DNA of 64,000 bases, taken from NCBI RefSeq assembly GCF_011039085.1, contig NZ_JAAKEI010000014.1:1-64000 (forward strand). The letters run 5' to 3'. Below the pieces are notes generated by a model, which worked only from the letters and a program-made list of their open reading frames with translations, was not told the origin of the DNA and did not search any database. The translations under genes were made by a program, and so were the position numbers. Origin of the DNA: Desulfovibrio sp. ZJ369. GTDB lineage: Bacteria; Desulfobacterota; Desulfovibrionia; Desulfovibrionales; Desulfovibrionaceae. This document shows, piece after piece, positions 52,493 through 62,386 of the stretch; position 1 is the first letter of the stretch, and each line of letters opens with the position of its first letter.

Positions 52493-53647
52493 TTACGTCT
52501 TATTGGCGTAGCCCAGCCTATTCTGCATGTTTTGCATACCCTTGCTTATGGAGTTCATGGCTTCGTCAAATTCCTTTTGCAGGGATTCCATAAGTTCCTT
52601 GACGGAAATAATTTTGTTCACGCGAAAAACATTGGCCCCGCAAAAGGCAAAACCGCGTTCCAGATTCCCTTTCATGGCGTTGATCAAAGCCTGAGCAATG
52701 CAGTACGGAGTCTTTTCTTGCTGGCAGGTGCTTACGCAGTGGAAAATGCATTTAAAGGGCTTTTTAAGGCCTTCGCGCGCCGCGTTGATGAATTCGTTGC
52801 CCAATGCGCGGCCGGGCATGCCCACGGGGCTTTTGATGATGGTGACATCTTCCGGTCGGGCAGCGAGGTAGCTCTGCTTGAAACGAACGTCCGCGTCGCA
52901 CTCATGGGTGGCCACAAAACGCGTGCCCATCTGAACGCCCGCGGCGCCCAGATCCAGAAAGCGCTTGATGTCCGCGCCAGTGTATACGCCGCCCGCGGCA
53001 ATGATCGGCACGGCGCGGCCAACACGGTCCTCAAAGGGCTTCACGGCTTCCACCACCTGCGGGACAAGATTTTCCAGCGCGAGAGCCGGGTCTTGCAGTT
53101 CTTCGGCCTTGAAGCCCAGATGCCCGCCCGCCTTGGGCCCTTCGACAACAAAGGCGTCCGGGAGATAATTGAAGCGTGAGAGCCATTTTTTGGCAATGAT
53201 CGAAGCTGCTCTGGCCGAAGAGACGATGGGCACCAGCCTGGTTTTAAATTCCTGTTTTCTCTCTTCGCAAAGTTGCAGCAGATGGCGCGGCATCTCCAAG
53301 GGCAGGCCCGCGCCGGAAAAGATGATGTCGGCCTTGTTTTCAATGGACGTGCGCACCATCTGGCTGAAGGTGGTCAAGGCAACCATGATGTTCACGCCGA
53401 TAATGCCGCTGGAAAGCTGGCGGGCTTTGAGAATTTCATTGCGCAGGGCGCGCAGATTGGCTTCCAGGGGATTTTTGGCCACATCCGGCTCTTTCATGCC
53501 GATCATGGCCCCGGCAATGACGCCGATGCCGCCCTGATTGGCAACAGCGGACGCCAGACCGGAAAGAGAGATGCCCACGCCCATGCCCCCTTGAACGATA
53601 GGAACTTTAGCCGTGAGATCGCCTATTTGCAAAGGAGGGAAAGGCAT
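52493..53647 (-). CDS. Nitronate monooxygenase/2-nitropropane dioxygenase-like FMN protein
   Basis: 384 residues from the ATG at 53647, with GGAGG upstream. TIM-barrel flavoprotein motifs: VPIVQGGMGVGISLSGLASA, VEGPKAGGHLGFK, PIIAAGGVYTGADIKRFL, and AGVQMGTRFVATHEC. The last 100 residues have several cysteines (CIFHCVSTCQ, YCIAQA, FAFCGAN), unlike the classic enzyme. The family includes enoyl-ACP reductase-like members, so the substrate is open. Confidence 0.85.
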   Translation of the reverse strand: MPFPPLQIGDLTAKVPIVQGGMGVGISLSGLASAVANQGGIGVIAGAMIGMKEPDVAKNPLEANLRALRNEILKARQLSSGIIGVNIMVALTTFSQMVRTSIENKADIIFSGAGLPLEMPRHLLQLCEERKQEFKTRLVPIVSSARAASIIAKKWLSRFNYLPDAFVVEGPKAGGHLGFKAEELQDPALALENLVPQVVEAVKPFEDRVGRAVPIIAAGGVYTGADIKRFLDLGAAGVQMGTRFVATHECDADVRFKQSYLAARPEDVTIIKSPVGMPGRALGNEFINAAREGLKKPFKCIFHCVSTCQQEKTPYCIAQALINAMKGNLERGFAFCGANVFRVNKIISVKELMESLQKEFDEAMNSISKGMQNMQNRLGYANKT

Positions 53648-53730
53648 TGCAAGACCTCCGTCGTGACGAGTGTGGGGTCGCCGTCCGGCCTCCCGGCCGG
53701 GCATCAGGCCCCATAATCCATAGCGCAATC

Positions 53731-53759
53731 AGCATAGACTGAAAATACGCGAGACGCAA
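53731..53759 (-). promoter_or_regulatory. Promoter of the nitronate monooxygenase-like gene
   Basis: Minus strand: TTGCGT (plus 53754-53759), 17 bp, TATGCT (53731-53736), 84 bp before the start. The rest of the 316-bp gap to addB (53648-53963) holds no gene. An AT-rich stretch near 53790-53840 includes AATGAAAATGATATTGCAA. Confidence 0.5.
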
Positions 53760-53963
53760 CAAGATGCCCCGGAAGAGACATTCACGTTTTCAATGAAAAT
53801 GATATTGCAACCATCTGAAATTCAAAACGAATTTTTTAGAAAAGCATCTCAAAGGTGAATCCCTCCAGTGTAACATGAAGAAGAAAAATCAGTTCATCGT
53901 ACCAGGCAAAGCCGGCAACAGGCAGACGACACGCCCGGCAAAGACTTTTTTCCGGTTCCGGAC

Positions 53964-56906
53964 TCAGGCTTTGCATAACGTGGCATAGGGGCACCACGCG
54001 CAGTGCTGTTTCGGCTGTGCCGCAAACTCCGGGGCAGTTTCCAGGTGACGCAGGGTCAAGGCGAGCGCCAGATCGCAATATTCCAGGGCCGCCGCAAGCT
54101 CGTCTTCCGCAAGTCCGCCGAATAAAGGCACTTCCGCTCCGTCGTCCCTCAATTCCACCAGCGCGGCATCGCCGGGGGAACCCAGGCCTTTGGCGCGTAT
54201 CATGGAAATGTAGCAGGGCAATTGCAGGCTGGGCAACCGTTCGCGCAGTTCCGTGAACACGCTGTCAAGCTGCTCCGCACAGGCCGCACTTTGCCCCGGC
54301 TCCAGAGCCAACGCGGCTTGCACGCGTTGGAAAAAGCCTCTGTCCGTCCACAAACTGCCGTCATGCCGCGCGATCCGCCCTGTTTTATAATCCAGCACAT
54401 ATAAAAGGCCGTCGCGCCGGTCCAGGCGGTCCAGGGTTCCGGTAAAGGTGTAGTTGCGGCCTGCCAGATGCAGAGTCGCAAGCAATTTCTGCTCCAGCGC
54501 CAAAATCGTGGCGCATTCCGGCTGCCGGTCCAGAAAACGCTCCAGCCTCAGGGGCACGGCGGCCTCCAGCATCAAGCAACTGTCCGGCGGCAGAACACGC
54601 CGCAGATCCGCCGCCTCCAAAGCCTCATAAAAGCAGGCGCGCCCGGTTTGCGGCGAAATATCACCCCGGCGCACCTCTTTATGCAGGTAAGGCTCGAAAA
54701 GGGCACGCAGGGTCTGGTGAAGGCAGATGCCCACCGCGGCCGGATCATCGCCTTCGTTGATTTCCTGCACTGGAGCCAGCCCGCATAAATGTTGCCAGGC
54801 AAAACGCAGCGGGCATTGCAGGTAAACATCCAGACGCGTGGCGGAAAGGGGCGCGCGCAACAGTTTTTCCAGAGCAGTGTCGAGACCCGCGTTCCGGTGC
54901 AGTTTTTTGGGCACGGGCTGCGTGGCGCGAACCGTGCAACGCGCGGCGCGCAAGGGCTCGCGCCCGGGGACAAGCAGCGCGCCCCGGCGCTGTTCCTCCT
55001 CCCAGAGCAGTTGCTCCACAAAACGGCTGCGGCTTTTCTTCCCGTCAAAAAGCGTGGACCGGCTGATGCCCTCCTGCCAGAAAAAATGCAGTTCCCGGGC
55101 TCCGGCGCAAAGACGGTAGAGCGTATGCGCGGCCGTGCGTTCGCGCCGTCGCGCGTCAGGCAGTCCCAGAACCTGCCGCAGCGAGTCGGGCAGGAGCGGA
55201 TCCTGAGCCGGATTGCCCGGCAATTTGTCATCCGTTGCGTCCACGATGAACACACGTTCAAAATGCAGGAGGCGGGTTTCCAGCATGCCGATCACCTGCA
55301 GACCGGTAAGCGGCTCAGCCTCAAAGGGGACGCGCTCCTGCGCAAGCACCTGCCGGGTAAGGTTGTGCAGCACTGCTTTGGGAAAGGGCGTGCGCGCAAG
55401 GCAGGTTTCGCGCAGAATGGGCGCGGCATGTTGCACAAGGCGATAGATGGCCTCGGCATCCAGGGGAAAATGACGCCACATGTCGCCGCCGCGCGCCAGC
55501 AGCAAATCGCAAATGCCGCGCAGGCTTTCGGCCATTTCGGCCGTGGTGGAAGCGGCTGCCGTGGCATTCACCATAACTTCCAGCGTTTCCGCAAGCAGGC
55601 TTGCCAGGGCAGGGGGCAGGGCGGAGCGACATTCCGCAGACAGTGCCTCCAGATCCACAAAACGGCTGCCGTTGCGTATCAGGCTTTCCAGACGATGCAG
55701 GGCCTCGCGCAAAAAAAGCTGTTCGCCGTCCCCGTTATCCACCCGCAGCATGTTCAAGTACGGGTGGCGCAGGCATTGCAAGAGATCGCGCCAGTAATAG
55801 CGGCCGTCTTCGCGCCGTCCGGCCTGCAGATGCAGCAGGGCATCCAGAAGACGGTTCAGCGGCGATCGCTCCAGGGGATAGCCCATAGACACGTTGACGT
55901 CCTTGTCCGGCAGATGATGCAGCACCGGCATCAGCAGGGCGCTGTCCGTGAGGACAACCGCCGTGGAGGGCGAAGACGACGCCGGATTTCCGCTTTCCCT
56001 GAGGGTCTCGCGCAGAGCTTCAAGTTGGGAGTGGCAGTCGTAGCCGGCAAAAAAGAAGAGGCGCGGCCTGTGCTCCAGCTCTTCGGGGCGAGGCTCAAGC
56101 GCGGGAACAGCTCCGGCCTGCCAGCGGCGCATCCAGGCCGCATGTTCGGCGCAGGCCCAATGCCCGGCTTTGCCCAGGGCCAGATTGAGATCGCTGTGCA
56201 GGCAGATCCGCGCCCCGGACTCCCACAAGCTGCGCAGAAGCATATCTTCCGCGCGAGTCAGCACGGAAAAACCCGCGATCAGCACAGGCCTGTCCGGGCC
56301 GGGCAGAAGCAGCGGCGGGATAGCGGCCGCCTCGCGGCAGACTTCATAATAATCCAGGCCTGGGGTTGTCCAGTTGCGTTGGGCCAGAGCCGCCAGATAG
56401 GCGCGGCTGATCCGGCCCAGCGCGCCCAGAAGCGCGGCAGCCGGGGCAGCCACTTCGCTTTCCACATGGAGCAGATCCGCGGCTTCGATCCTCTGCCCGA
56501 ACATTTCTTCCAACAGCGCGGCCAATCGCAATCCCCAAGGCAGAAAAAGCGCCATGTCCATGCGCGCAAAGCGGGCGGAAAGCGCTGCGTCCTCACGGGC
56601 GAGGGCCAGCACGCACTCATGGAGCAGGGCCGCGCGATCCAGCATATTGGCCGTATGCAGCGGAGCCGTGCTCGTATGCGCCCGCCAGATGCCGATCATC
56701 CCGGAGAGGGTGATCACCTTGGGCAAAAGGCGGCGGCCGCCGTCCTGGGCATAGAGCTGCAGAAGATAGCGCCAGGGACGATTGTGCGGCACGATCAGCA
56801 GGGCCGAGCCGGGGCGCCCGTGGCTTTGCTCCTCAAGAACCGCCTTGAGATCCGGCAGAAAAGGGCGCTGCCAGGGAAAAATCAGAAAAGGCGCGCGTCT
56901 TGTCAT
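53964..56906 (-). CDS. addB: AddB-type nuclease subunit of the AddAB recombination complex
   Basis: 980 residues. The N-terminal region lacks a proper Walker A (SALLIVPHNRPWRYLL), as in inactive AddB/RexB helicases. The C-terminal PD-(D/E)XK nuclease has GTLDRLDRRDGLLYVLDYKTG. An iron-sulfur staple is formed by the cysteine of YLQCPLRF with Cys969, Cys972 and Cys978 at the end. With AddA it resects double-strand breaks and recognises a Chi-like site. It overlaps addA by 4 bp. Confidence 0.9.
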   Translation of the reverse strand: MTRRAPFLIFPWQRPFLPDLKAVLEEQSHGRPGSALLIVPHNRPWRYLLQLYAQDGGRRLLPKVITLSGMIGIWRAHTSTAPLHTANMLDRAALLHECVLALAREDAALSARFARMDMALFLPWGLRLAALLEEMFGQRIEAADLLHVESEVAAPAAALLGALGRISRAYLAALAQRNWTTPGLDYYEVCREAAAIPPLLLPGPDRPVLIAGFSVLTRAEDMLLRSLWESGARICLHSDLNLALGKAGHWACAEHAAWMRRWQAGAVPALEPRPEELEHRPRLFFFAGYDCHSQLEALRETLRESGNPASSSPSTAVVLTDSALLMPVLHHLPDKDVNVSMGYPLERSPLNRLLDALLHLQAGRREDGRYYWRDLLQCLRHPYLNMLRVDNGDGEQLFLREALHRLESLIRNGSRFVDLEALSAECRSALPPALASLLAETLEVMVNATAAASTTAEMAESLRGICDLLLARGGDMWRHFPLDAEAIYRLVQHAAPILRETCLARTPFPKAVLHNLTRQVLAQERVPFEAEPLTGLQVIGMLETRLLHFERVFIVDATDDKLPGNPAQDPLLPDSLRQVLGLPDARRRERTAAHTLYRLCAGARELHFFWQEGISRSTLFDGKKSRSRFVEQLLWEEEQRRGALLVPGREPLRAARCTVRATQPVPKKLHRNAGLDTALEKLLRAPLSATRLDVYLQCPLRFAWQHLCGLAPVQEINEGDDPAAVGICLHQTLRALFEPYLHKEVRRGDISPQTGRACFYEALEAADLRRVLPPDSCLMLEAAVPLRLERFLDRQPECATILALEQKLLATLHLAGRNYTFTGTLDRLDRRDGLLYVLDYKTGRIARHDGSLWTDRGFFQRVQAALALEPGQSAACAEQLDSVFTELRERLPSLQLPCYISMIRAKGLGSPGDAALVELRDDGAEVPLFGGLAEDELAAALEYCDLALALTLRHLETAPEFAAQPKQHCAWCPYATLCKA

Positions 56907-59900
56907 ATGTTTTCCGGGCTGAAGGTCGGCAGAGGCAGATCTCTGTAGTTTCCGCGCAATTCCGAGGCCTGGGCGGAATCAACCAATTGAAACCGGCGCA
57001 AATCAAGATACACCAGCAGCCCCCGCGCCCGGCCGGGCTTTGCCTCGCCGCTGTCCTCCAGGCAGGCGAGGTAGCGGCGGATTTGGGCAATATGATCCAA
57101 CTCAGGCCGGCCGCTTTTGTAATCCACAACCAACGTCCCCCAAGGCTCGCGCACCAGCAGATCCATGCGCAGCACGCGGCCTCGCTCGTCCATTATGGAT
57201 TGCTCGGGCCAGCCGCGCTCAAGCCAGCGCCGGGCCTCGGGCTGGCCCGCAAACCATGCCAGGATGGCGCTCAACTCGGCCCGCAAGGCCGGATCCTCCG
57301 GCACGGGCAGCGGAAAATGACGCAAGCCGAAGTGCAGCGCGGCCTGGGCATCCTCCTCCGGCTTGCCGGTGAGCCGCAAGCGCTCCAGGCAGAAGTGCAA
57401 CAGACTGCCGCGATCCTCGGCTTTGAAGGTAAATCCGCCCAGGGGGTTGCGAAAGATTTTCAGGCGCGGCAGCCATTGCATGGGCCGCCACTCCCCGGCA
57501 TAAGCCGGGTCGGGCGTGCTTTCCGGCGCGGGCGGCTCCGGGCGGGGAGGGGCGTCTTCGGCCTCGCGGCTTCCCGCTTCTGTCGAGCTTCCCAGGCTGT
57601 ACGGCAAACGCAAACCTGCCTCCTGCCACAAAATATCCAGCCCGGCACAAAGCGAGCCCAGTTTCTGAAGCCCGGGCGTCTGGGTGCGAAAAGCATACAG
57701 CTCATCCCTGGCGCGGGTAAAAGCCACATAGAGCAGATGCAGATTTTCGCAAGCCTGCCGGGCCAGTTCGGAAAAATAGGGCAGGCCGAGCGCCTTCTGG
57801 TTGGGCACAACCATGCGCAGGCCCTCCACTTCCGTGACGACCGGCGCGCCGGCGGCCCGGATGCCGAGGCTGGTCCAGGGCATAATCACCACCGGCGACT
57901 CCAGGCCCTTGGATTTATGTATGGTCATGACGCGCACGGCATTCATGCTTTCCGGCATGGGCACTTTTTCCTCGTCGCTTTTGGCCCGCCAGTGCTCAAG
58001 AAAGGCCGGCAGGGTCGCAAGACCCTTTTCTTCGGCATTGTGCAGAACCTCCATAAAGCGACGCAAAAATGTTCCGGCTTCCGGGAAACGCGCCTCCACA
58101 TCAAGGCGCGCGAACCACTCCAGGGTCATGTCATAAGGCGTCATCAGCCCGGATTGGCTGTAAAAAGGAGCCAGCAGGCGCTGCCAGACATGGGGCCAGC
58201 GCTTTCGGAAAAGCAGATGCAGCGGACCCTGCCCGCGCGTCGGACACCACTCGTGCAGAGCCTCCCAGCTCAGGCAGGCTGCTTCTGGGTGTTCCCTGAA
58301 AACAGGGCCCGTGAGCATGGTCCAAAAGGCCACATCGTCATTGGGATTATCCAGAAAGGTCAGCAAAGCCACGGTTTGCACGATGAGCGGATGCCCGGCC
58401 AGCAGCAGGCTGTTTTCGGTGATGACCGGGATGCCCTCCTGCACCAGTCGTTCGGCCACAAAGCCCGCAGTCTGATTGCCGCGCACCAGCACAAGCACGT
58501 CGGACCATCGCCTGCGCGGGGCGATTTCCTCGCGCAACAGCGTGCAGAGACGATCCAGCACAAGCTCGCGCAGCTCCTCGGCATCGTCGGCGACCAGATT
58601 TTCCATCCGCACCAGGCCGCCCTCCAGGGCCTGAGGCGGGCACTGTTGGCTGACACCTTGAAAGGCCCCGGCCAGGCGCTGCGCGGCGGTGTCCAGCGCG
58701 GCCACGGCGTCAGGAGTATCGCCCGGCAGCAGGGCGCTCAAGACCTGCCGGGCCGTGCGCAAATTCGCCAGGGGCGCAAAAAAGCCGTTGTTGTGCTCCA
58801 CCACAACGCGCCGACTGCGCCAGTTGTACGGCAAGTTGCAACGCTCTCCATCGGGGGCCAGGCGAGCAAGGCCCTGATCTTCAAAAACGGCGTCAAAAAG
58901 TTCGGGATCTCCGTCGCGCCACCCATAAATGGACTGCTTCACATCCCCCACCCAGGTCAGCGAACCGCCGCGTGAGAGCGCTTCTTCAATCAGGGGCCGC
59001 AAGGCTTGCCATTGTTCACGGCTGGTATCCTGGAATTCGTCCACCAGAAAATGCTGCAATCGCGTGCCCAGTCGGCAGAGCGCATCCGGCACGCCGCGCT
59101 CGCCGAGCAGGATTTCCCGGGCCAGGCGCGGCGCGAGCAGGCCGGGCAACGCGCCTTCCTGTTCCTGATTTTGCAGAAAAGCCTTCACCAGTACTTGAGC
59201 AAGGCGCACAAAAGGCAAAAGGCGCAGGGCCTGGGTGATCAGCGCTCCGCTTTTCTTCCTGCGCCCGGCGCAGGCAGCGTACGCGGCATAGGCCTGGCCT
59301 GCGTTTGCAGGCAGAACGCTGTTTTTACAAAAAAGTTCTTCAACTCTTGCCTTAGAGGTATAGGCTGAAGAACAGCATTCCAGGCGGCCTGCGGCCAATT
59401 GCTCCACCGCCGCGAGGGCCGTTTTTTTCCAGCGCAGGCTGTGTGCCGGGGCGACTGCCAGCAAGGCCCGGGCGGCATGTATGGCGGCCTTGTCCATTTC
59501 TTGAAGTTTTTCTTTAAGAAAGCTTTCGGACGCCAGATCCTCAAAGCGGCCCAACAGCACGTCGTCCAGCAGATCCCGCAGAGGGCGCAGCAATTTTTCA
59601 CCGGCCAGAAAGCCCTTGCTTTGACCGTAAACCACTAAGGCGCGGCAGGCTTGCCACAGCAGATCGCGCATGTCTGGATCGCCCTGCCAGGCGCGCTCCA
59701 TGACCACGTCCAGGTAGGGCGTCAGGGCTTCCTCCGTGGCGAAAACCGGCTGAAAATCCGGATGGAGATTCAACTCCAGGGCAGCGGCGCGCACAATCAA
59801 ATGCAGCAGGCTGTCAATGGTGCGGATGTTCAGCGCGCTCAAATCGCGCAAAACCACATTTACCCAGAAGCGGGCGTCAGCAGGTCGCAGAACGAGGCTC

Positions 59901-60193
59901 TTGTCCGAAACATCCTGGCAGTTGCCGAGCGCGACGCTTTTCAGATGCATGATCACGCGATCGCGCATTTCGGCTGCGGCCGCATTGGTAAAGGTGATGG
60001 CCAGGATGTCGCCCCAGCCGCTTTGCAGGCCGTCGACAGCCAGAGCGCAGGCCGGGGAGACCGAGACGGCGCTTTGCGCGCCGCCGCACTCCAGAAGGCG
60101 CTGCAAAAAGCAGCGGGTCAGTTCATACGTTTTGCCGGAACCGGCCGAAGCCTTGACCTGGCGCAAACGCGGCATACCGGAAAGCTCGCGCAT
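56903..60193 (-). CDS. addA: AddA-type UvrD-family helicase-nuclease
   Basis: 1096 residues. Walker A SAGSGKT (16-22), motif Ia ITFTNAAAAEMRDRV, Walker B LVDEFQDTS, motif III WVGDVKQSIYGWRDGD, motif V VRVMTIHKSKGLESPVVI. A C-terminal nuclease domain has RMDLLVREPWGTLVVDYKSG. It is the active motor and second nuclease of AddAB. Its ATG shares a base with the pfk stop (TAATG), so translation is probably re-initiated from that gene. Confidence 0.95.
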   Translation of the reverse strand: MRELSGMPRLRQVKASAGSGKTYELTRCFLQRLLECGGAQSAVSVSPACALAVDGLQSGWGDILAITFTNAAAAEMRDRVIMHLKSVALGNCQDVSDKSLVLRPADARFWVNVVLRDLSALNIRTIDSLLHLIVRAAALELNLHPDFQPVFATEEALTPYLDVVMERAWQGDPDMRDLLWQACRALVVYGQSKGFLAGEKLLRPLRDLLDDVLLGRFEDLASESFLKEKLQEMDKAAIHAARALLAVAPAHSLRWKKTALAAVEQLAAGRLECCSSAYTSKARVEELFCKNSVLPANAGQAYAAYAACAGRRKKSGALITQALRLLPFVRLAQVLVKAFLQNQEQEGALPGLLAPRLAREILLGERGVPDALCRLGTRLQHFLVDEFQDTSREQWQALRPLIEEALSRGGSLTWVGDVKQSIYGWRDGDPELFDAVFEDQGLARLAPDGERCNLPYNWRSRRVVVEHNNGFFAPLANLRTARQVLSALLPGDTPDAVAALDTAAQRLAGAFQGVSQQCPPQALEGGLVRMENLVADDAEELRELVLDRLCTLLREEIAPRRRWSDVLVLVRGNQTAGFVAERLVQEGIPVITENSLLLAGHPLIVQTVALLTFLDNPNDDVAFWTMLTGPVFREHPEAACLSWEALHEWCPTRGQGPLHLLFRKRWPHVWQRLLAPFYSQSGLMTPYDMTLEWFARLDVEARFPEAGTFLRRFMEVLHNAEEKGLATLPAFLEHWRAKSDEEKVPMPESMNAVRVMTIHKSKGLESPVVIMPWTSLGIRAAGAPVVTEVEGLRMVVPNQKALGLPYFSELARQACENLHLLYVAFTRARDELYAFRTQTPGLQKLGSLCAGLDILWQEAGLRLPYSLGSSTEAGSREAEDAPPRPEPPAPESTPDPAYAGEWRPMQWLPRLKIFRNPLGGFTFKAEDRGSLLHFCLERLRLTGKPEEDAQAALHFGLRHFPLPVPEDPALRAELSAILAWFAGQPEARRWLERGWPEQSIMDERGRVLRMDLLVREPWGTLVVDYKSGRPELDHIAQIRRYLACLEDSGEAKPGRARGLLVYLDLRRFQLVDSAQASELRGNYRDLPLPTFSPENI

Positions 60194-61500
60194 TACTCGG
60201 GCGGCAGCATGCCTGTGAGCATGCCCTGGCCGGTGGATTCAAGCACCGCGCGCCAGAGGTCGGAATAAATATTCAGCTTGCGGCGCTTGCGGGTGACCAG
60301 TTGCAGGGGCAGATGCACATAGCGGTCCTGCAGTTTCGCCACCACCATGTCGGTGCGCCCGGCCATGGCCGCATGCACGGCATATTGTCCGAGAAAGCCG
60401 CAGTAAACCTTATCGTTGGCATTGGCCGGGACCGATCGGATAATGTAGCTCGGGTCTATGTATTTGATCGAGTGTTCCACATGGCGGGCATCCAGATAGG
60501 CATTGATTTCCTTGCGCAGCAGATCGGCAATGTCGCCGAGAACGGGATTGCCCGATGCGTCAGTGCCGGCATTGTGCTTCAGCAGATGCTGGCCTGCGCC
60601 TTCGGCCGCCACGATCACGGCATGCCCGCGCGCCTTCAGGCGTTGTGCCAGGGCGGGCAGCAGGCCGCCTTCGCCCTCCAGGGTAAAGGGAGCCTCAGGA
60701 ATCAGAACAAAATTTACTTCTTTGAGGGCCAGAGCGGCCCGCGCCGCAATAAAGCCGGATTCCCGGCCCATCAGTTTGACCAGGCCGATGCCGTTGGGCG
60801 TGCCGCAAGCTTCGGTATGCGCGCATTCAATGGCCTCGGTGGCTTTGAAGACCGCAGTTTCAAAGCCGAAGGACTGCGTGATGAAGTTAATGTCGTTGTC
60901 AATGGTTTTGGGGATGCCGATGACCGAGATTTTCAGGCCCCGCTTTTGCACTTCCTGGCTGATGGAGAGCGCGGCCTTCATGGTGCCGTCGCCGCCGATG
61001 ACAAAAAGGGCGTTGATGTTGCAGCGCTCCAGAGTGTCCACGATTTCATCCGGCGGCTGCGGCCCGCGGGAGGAAGCCAATATTGTGCCGCCGAAGCGGT
61101 GGATGTCGGCCACCATTTCCGGGTTCAGCTCAAGCAGCGCATGCCGGTATTTGGGGATAAAGCCTTCCAGGCCGTACGGAATGCCGAGAACGGCCGGCAC
61201 GTTATAGGCGTGATAGGCCTCCATGACTATGGCGCGGATCACGTCGTTGATGCCCGGGCAGAGTCCGCCGCAGGTGACAATGGCGCATTTGGCGCGGGAA
61301 GAATCGAAATAGAGCTTCTTGCGCGGCCCGGCCGCCTCAAAGCTCACGCAGAAGGGCTCCTGGGCATCCTCGCTCAGCTCCTCATCCACAAATATGGGTA
61401 TGCATTTGTCGTCGGCCCAGGTCCTGTACGGCAAATGCGATTCCAGCTTGCAGGGCCCAAGGGTGCGAATGGATGTATTCAGCGTGCGATCTTCAGTCAT
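60193..61500 (-). CDS. pfkA: 6-phosphofructokinase, long-type (G/K active-site combination)
   Basis: 435 residues. The phosphoryl-donor site reads GGDGT (169-173), with Gly where PPi-dependent enzymes have Asp. The catalytic loop reads PKTIDND (197-203), with Lys where the classic ATP enzyme has Gly. This mix is known from ATP-dependent PFKs of the PPi-like clade (as in trypanosomes), so ATP is the likely donor but not proven. The N-terminal 70 residues are an extension. Coupled to addA. Confidence 0.88.
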   Translation of the reverse strand: MTEDRTLNTSIRTLGPCKLESHLPYRTWADDKCIPIFVDEELSEDAQEPFCVSFEAAGPRKKLYFDSSRAKCAIVTCGGLCPGINDVIRAIVMEAYHAYNVPAVLGIPYGLEGFIPKYRHALLELNPEMVADIHRFGGTILASSRGPQPPDEIVDTLERCNINALFVIGGDGTMKAALSISQEVQKRGLKISVIGIPKTIDNDINFITQSFGFETAVFKATEAIECAHTEACGTPNGIGLVKLMGRESGFIAARAALALKEVNFVLIPEAPFTLEGEGGLLPALAQRLKARGHAVIVAAEGAGQHLLKHNAGTDASGNPVLGDIADLLRKEINAYLDARHVEHSIKYIDPSYIIRSVPANANDKVYCGFLGQYAVHAAMAGRTDMVVAKLQDRYVHLPLQLVTRKRRKLNIYSDLWRAVLESTGQGMLTGMLPPE

Positions 61501-61647
61501 AAATTCTCTGCCTCACAGGCCATAAAGATCCGGTTGGCCGCCAAAGGGCAGCGACAGTATGTTCTCGCTCCGTCCCGAGCGCAAAAGAGCCCAACAGCCC
61601 TTCGCCCGGCTTTGCGCGGCGACGCGCCGCGTGTTGCCGGCAATTGG

Positions 61648-62217
61648 TCAGCCCCTGTCCGGAGCCTGCAAACCGAGTTCCGAAGCCCGATCCCGCATGG
61701 CTTCGATCGCCAGGGCCAGAAAGGCATCCAAGTCCAGCCCGGCCTGGGAACATTGGCGGATATTTTCCCGGTTGACGCCGGCGGCAAAGGCTTTGTCCTT
61801 CATCTTTTTTTTGATGCTTTTCGGCTCCATGCCGTCAAGCCCGGTGGGGCGCATGCGAGCGGCCGCGCCGATCAGGCCGGTCACGGTTTCGCCGCAGCGC
61901 AGGGCGTAGTCGAAACGGCTTCGAGGCTCAAAGCCGTTCATCTCGCCATTGTGGGCGCGAATGGCAGTCAGGGCTTCTTCCGGCAAAAGGCCTTGCAGCC
62001 GCTCAGCCGCCTCCAGACCATGCCGTTCTGGCGTTCTTGCAGTGCGCGGAAAATCCAGATCGTGCAAAAGCCCGGTCAGGCCCCAAAGTTCCTCATCTTC
62101 GTCCCAATGCCGCGCAAGCGCGCGCATGACGGCTTCCGAGGCCAGAGCGTGCTGCAAAAGCGATTCCGGCGTGCCCTCTTCGGCCAGCAATTTCAGGGCT
62201 TCGGCTCTTTGGATCAT
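61648..62217 (-). CDS. HD-domain hydrolase
   Basis: 189 residues with HALASEAVM, LLHDLDFPRT (the HD pair), HGLEAAERL and IRAHNGEM, the order of metal ligands in small HDIG-type phosphohydrolases. No partner domain. It is unrelated in detail to the HD protein at 124-744. The 147 bp separating it from pfk have no recognised gene. Confidence 0.85.
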   Translation of the reverse strand: MIQRAEALKLLAEEGTPESLLQHALASEAVMRALARHWDEDEELWGLTGLLHDLDFPRTARTPERHGLEAAERLQGLLPEEALTAIRAHNGEMNGFEPRSRFDYALRCGETVTGLIGAAARMRPTGLDGMEPKSIKKKMKDKAFAAGVNRENIRQCSQAGLDLDAFLALAIEAMRDRASELGLQAPDRG

Positions 62218-62386
62218 GACATTCTCCCCTCAAGAAGGTAAATAGTAAGGCAGCGGCGGCCTGATGGCAAGCCGCGGCGCGGGCAGTGAACCCTTGAAAT
62301 TCCGCCGCCTGTTGACAGCACGGCTGATATGGCCGAAAAGAAAAGTCTTCAGACATTTTTCCCGATTTTTATCATAAGTGACGCTT

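Noticed and set aside
53790-53845. Fur box upstream of the nitronate monooxygenase-like gene
   Set aside because: AATGAAAATGATATTGCAA only partly matches the Fur consensus and lies upstream of the better promoter; too weak to call.
61648-62217. Second HD protein as part of the CRISPR system
   Set aside because: More than 50 kb from the CRISPR locus, different HD pattern, and housekeeping neighbours.
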